DNA from: Chitinophaga pinensis
GTDB lineage: Bacteria; Bacteroidota; Bacteroidia; AKYH767-A; OLB10
Length of the DNA stretch: 7,951 nt
Reading direction: 5' to 3'
Assembly: GCA_945872015.1 (NCBI GenBank)
Contig: CAMBYJ010000077.1
Span: 1-7,951 of the forward strand
Position numbers and translations under genes: made by a program. The notes under the pieces were generated by a model, which was not told the DNA's origin, ran no database searches, and saw nothing but the letters and a program-made list of their open reading frames with translations. Shown one piece after another: positions 5,371-7,951 of this stretch; position 1 is the first letter of the stretch, and each line of letters begins with the position of its first letter.

Positions 5371-7284
5371 CCCATTGTTATTTAGTGAAAGCTTTTCATC
5401 TGCATCAAAAATCAACACTTCAGTTTCAAGCAGTTTTTGAATCGTTGATGTAATTTTTAGTTTGTAATTATCTGGCGACAAATTATAAATTTCAATTGGT
5501 AATAAATTTGATTTAGTTATCTGACCGAGAATAAATTGTTTGATATTTTCTTGTTCTTCTTCATCAACCATTTCTTTCTTTTTATTTCTACAGTAATCGC
5601 AAGTGCCACATGTTTTCAGATTTTCTTCTCCAAAATAGGAGGAAATCATCATGCTTCGACAGTTGTTATTACTCGTAACATAATTGATAAAAGCATCTGC
5701 TCTCACCTGAAATCTATTTTTTCTGTCCTTTATACTCTTCGGGTCAATATACATCGCTTCCGTCGATTCTCTTGCATGTATTAAGGTGACTCTCGGTGTA
5801 TCGCTAGAGGGTAAATAATCAATTACTTTTAATTTGTTTAATTCATTCAGTAAACCAATCACAGTATTTTTATCAATCTTCAGATGTCTTGAAATTTGAA
5901 ACTCATTTACTTTCACATAATAGTCGAAGAGTCCCCCATAACTTCTTAAAATAACTTTAAGAAGATTATCAAAGCGCTGATACTTTACTTGAAAATTGTA
6001 AAGTTCCATTTTATCAAATAGGACTTTCATTTTTGCCGGAACGTAAACAGCTTCACTCATTACAATAAATCCTGCATGTTCTAATTCTTTCAAACAGTTA
6101 ATCGCAAGCGCATTGCTAAATTGATAAGTATTACAAAACTGATAGATGTCAAAAGGGTAGGTCTGATTTTGTCCAGATTCGATTGGTATGTTTAGATGAT
6201 TACACAAAGCATTATAAACTCTTTTAACTTCACTCACCGAAGGAAAGTTCTTTTCCTTTTTTTCTTCCAGTTGTGCAATGTCATTATCCGTATAAATTAA
6301 AACACCAAAAGCAGGTTTTTCATCTCTTCCACCACGACCAGCTTCCTGATAGTAACTCTCTAGATCATCGGGTAAGTCGAAGTGAATGACAGAACGAACA
6401 TTCTCTTTATTAATCCCCATTCCAAAAGCATTAGTAGCAACTATTACCCTTGTTTGGTTGTTCATCCATTTACTTTGCTTCTCCATGCGCGTCTGATTAT
6501 CCAAACCTGCATGGTAGTAATCAGCTGTGATTTGATTGCTGTTAAGCCATGCTGCCATGTCCTGTGTTTTATTTCTGTTGCGTACATATATGATGGATGT
6601 ACCATTAACAGATTTTAAAACCTGCAAAACCTTTTCGTATTTGTTTTCATCTTTGCGTATGATGTAATTTAAATTCGGTCGACTAAAACTTTTTAAAAAA
6701 CGTTGATAGCCTTTTTTGAAATTTAATTTTTTGCAAATATCATTTTGCACTTCTGGAGTTGCAGAAGCTGTTAATGCAATTACTGGTGCATCAGGAAATA
6801 ATTCGCGGACTTTAGAAATGTTCAAATAGGGTGGACGAAAGTCATAGCCCCATTGAGAAATACAATGTGCTTCATCAATTGCAATCATGCTAACTGGCAT
6901 GTTTGATAATTGCATCAAAAAAGTTTCGCTGCTTAATCGTTCAGGCGATAAATATAAAAAACGGTAATCGCCATGAATACAATTTCCAATAATTATTTCT
7001 GATTCTCTTCTGGATGTTCCAGAGACAAGCGCTGCTGTACGAATACCCTTCTCTAATAATTGCTCTTCCTGATCTTTCATCAAGGCAATCAGTGGTGATA
7101 CAACAAGGCATAAACCACCAAGGGCTAAAGCTGGAATTTGAAAACAAACTGATTTACCACCTCCAGTAGGTAGAATTGCAAGTGTATCTTTTTTTGCAAG
7201 TACTGATTGAATTATATCCTCTTGCAGTGGACGAAATGCATCATAGCCAAAGTGCTTTTTAAGCAACTGATGAATATCGCTCAT
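5365..7284 (-). CDS. recQ: RecQ-family ATP-dependent DNA helicase, Bacteroidota-type domain order
   Basis: This 639-residue 3'-5' DNA helicase acts in recombination and fork repair. All core motifs are intact: motif 0 FRPLQ (17-21), Walker A TGGGKS (40-45), DEAH (137-140) with the RecQ-specific aromatic loop SQWGYDFRP (143-151), TASAT (172-176), motif V ATNAFGMGI (283-291) and motif VI QEAGRGGRD (313-321). After the helicase come winged-helix-like sequence (about 350-420) and a middle region. Only then comes the zinc site, Cys542, Cys559, Cys562 and Cys565, with the same C-x16-C-x2-C-x2-C spacing as E. coli RecQ but about 160 residues further along. The C-terminus (575-639) looks like a small helix-turn-helix unit; no clear HRDC domain is seen. 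Many Bacteroidota RecQ homologues of about 630 residues share this order, often alongside a second, longer RecQ. It starts 7 nt after the stress-protein stop, so co-transcription is likely. Confidence 0.95.
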   Translation of the reverse strand: MSDIHQLLKKHFGYDAFRPLQEDIIQSVLAKKDTLAILPTGGGKSVCFQIPALALGGLCLVVSPLIALMKDQEEQLLEKGIRTAALVSGTSRRESEIIIGNCIHGDYRFLYLSPERLSSETFLMQLSNMPVSMIAIDEAHCISQWGYDFRPPYLNISKVRELFPDAPVIALTASATPEVQNDICKKLNFKKGYQRFLKSFSRPNLNYIIRKDENKYEKVLQVLKSVNGTSIIYVRNRNKTQDMAAWLNSNQITADYYHAGLDNQTRMEKQSKWMNNQTRVIVATNAFGMGINKENVRSVIHFDLPDDLESYYQEAGRGGRDEKPAFGVLIYTDNDIAQLEEKKEKNFPSVSEVKRVYNALCNHLNIPIESGQNQTYPFDIYQFCNTYQFSNALAINCLKELEHAGFIVMSEAVYVPAKMKVLFDKMELYNFQVKYQRFDNLLKVILRSYGGLFDYYVKVNEFQISRHLKIDKNTVIGLLNELNKLKVIDYLPSSDTPRVTLIHARESTEAMYIDPKSIKDRKNRFQVRADAFINYVTSNNNCRSMMISSYFGEENLKTCGTCDYCRNKKKEMVDEEEQENIKQFILGQITKSNLLPIEIYNLSPDNYKLKITSTIQKLLETEVLIFDADEKLSLNNNGK

Positions 7285-7291
7285 AAGAAAT

Positions 7292-7951
7292 TTAGAAAGT
7301 AACCGTAATTCTGTCTGGATCTATTTCTGCAGGACGGATAGTCATAACCGGTATACGAGAACCATTAATTATTTTGTTTGCATAGGTGCCCATTAAAAGT
7401 CCTGTGATTCCTGGTTCCTGCTCCGTCATAATAACTAATAAATCTCCGTTGTGATCTTCACATGCTTTAATTGTATTTTTAAATAAATCACCGTGATAAA
7501 CAGCAGATAAACTATCGCAACCATTATCTGCTAAGTAATCCTGAACCTGATTTATTTTCAAATGGAACTTGCGAACATAATCATCATTGTTACTTTCCAT
7601 TAATCCAACAACAATAACCTTTGCATCATACTTGCGCGCAATCTCCATTGCAAAAGGAACTTTTTGTCTTGATTCAGGAGAGTCATCTAATGGAAGAATA
7701 ATCGAATCGTAACTTGATTTCTCTGCGTGATTTTGAACGGCGATAACAGGGCAGGTTGCTTCTTGAACAACTTTAGTAGTGTTACTTCCAATGCTGTAGC
7801 CACTTCCACTGCTACCATGCGTTCCCATAAAAATCAAATCAGCTTCGATGCTAGCTGCAACAGTCGATATCATTTTATAGGTCTTTCCTACTTCCGTCAT
7901 TACAGTAATTTTAACACCACTTTGACCAGAAATAGAATTTGCAATTTCTTC
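7292..7951 (-). CDS. Universal stress protein with two UspA domains, 5'-truncated by the window edge
   Basis: The reading frame stays open to the right edge (219 residues visible), so the N-terminus is missing. The Met codon ending at 7900 is internal: 17 more in-frame codons precede it, ending SGVKITV, which continues into the last part of a first UspA domain. That domain ends with ADLIFMGTHGSSG, then IGSN and CPVIAV, the usual nucleotide-binding loop, although only 8 residues separate the second and third glycine elements where G-x2-G-x9-G-(S/T) is usual. A second UspA domain starts at SYDSIILPLDDS and ends with RIPVMTIRP; its corresponding loop (GITGLLMGTYANK) is shortened and probably does not bind ATP in the standard way. 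Tandem-UspA proteins of about 280 residues are common in Bacteroidota and relate to stress or starvation; the ligand is not predictable. It is first of the visible minus-strand genes, and recQ follows after 7 nt. Confidence 0.9.
   Translation of the reverse strand, partial: EEIANSISGQSGVKITVMTEVGKTYKMISTVAASIEADLIFMGTHGSSGSGYSIGSNTTKVVQEATCPVIAVQNHAEKSSYDSIILPLDDSPESRQKVPFAMEIARKYDAKVIVVGLMESNNDDYVRKFHLKINQVQDYLADNGCDSLSAVYHGDLFKNTIKACEDHNGDLLVIMTEQEPGITGLLMGTYANKIINGSRIPVMTIRPAEIDPDRITVTF

Noticed and set aside
5365..7951. A defence island built around the RecQ helicase.
   Set aside because: No nuclease, restriction, toxin-antitoxin, CRISPR or phage-related gene is visible, and the neighbours are housekeeping-type genes with composition like the rest of the window.
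1..7951. RNA genes, riboswitches, insertion sequences, attachment sites or replication origins.
   Set aside because: Almost the whole window is coding, the largest gap between genes is about 50 bp away from the left edge, and I found no tRNA-like cloverleaf, terminal inverted repeat, transposase or iteron array.

Overview
The window looks like an ordinary chromosomal stretch from a member of the Bacteroidota (Flavobacteriales/Sphingobacteriales-like; I cannot place it more precisely). The DNA is AT-rich and genes are tightly packed. Start codons have no clear Shine-Dalgarno sequence, and one upstream region carries a TAnnTTTG-type -7 box, both typical of the phylum. The RecQ protein has the domain order common in Bacteroidota RecQ homologues. 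I see no rRNA, tRNA, CRISPR array, insertion sequence, phage gene or attachment site.

Layout, left to right. Positions 1-100 hold no complete gene; the last codons of an incoming plus-strand gene may be present. A minus-strand GNAT-fold acetyltransferase-like gene (101-1267) diverges, across 53 bp, from a plus-strand three-gene run: a classical short-chain dehydrogenase (1321-2127), a small TPR lipoprotein (2129-2653, 1 nt later) and a multi-span membrane protein with C-terminal TPRs resembling the eukaryotic TMTC protein O-mannosyltransferases (2660-4525, 6 nt later). This run meets, stop codon against stop codon with no bases between, a minus-strand run transcribed the other way: a universal stress protein cut by the right edge (7292 to beyond 7951), a RecQ helicase (5365-7284, 7 nt downstream) and a CdaA-type diadenylate cyclase (4526-5320, 44 nt downstream).

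How the genes may work together. In the plus-strand run, the lipoprotein and the TMTC-like protein should both act at the cell envelope. The lipoprotein carries four matches to the Bacteroidota O-glycosylation motif D-(S/T)-(A/I/L/V/M/T), which makes it a candidate substrate or partner of the neighbouring GT-C-like enzyme; this is inference. The minus-strand run puts a nucleotide-binding-fold stress protein, a DNA-repair helicase and a c-di-AMP synthase in apparent co-transcription, which suggests a stress/genome-integrity theme but does not prove a shared pathway. I found no clear new defence or mobile system. The most interesting item is the TMTC-like enzyme with its motif-rich lipoprotein neighbour.
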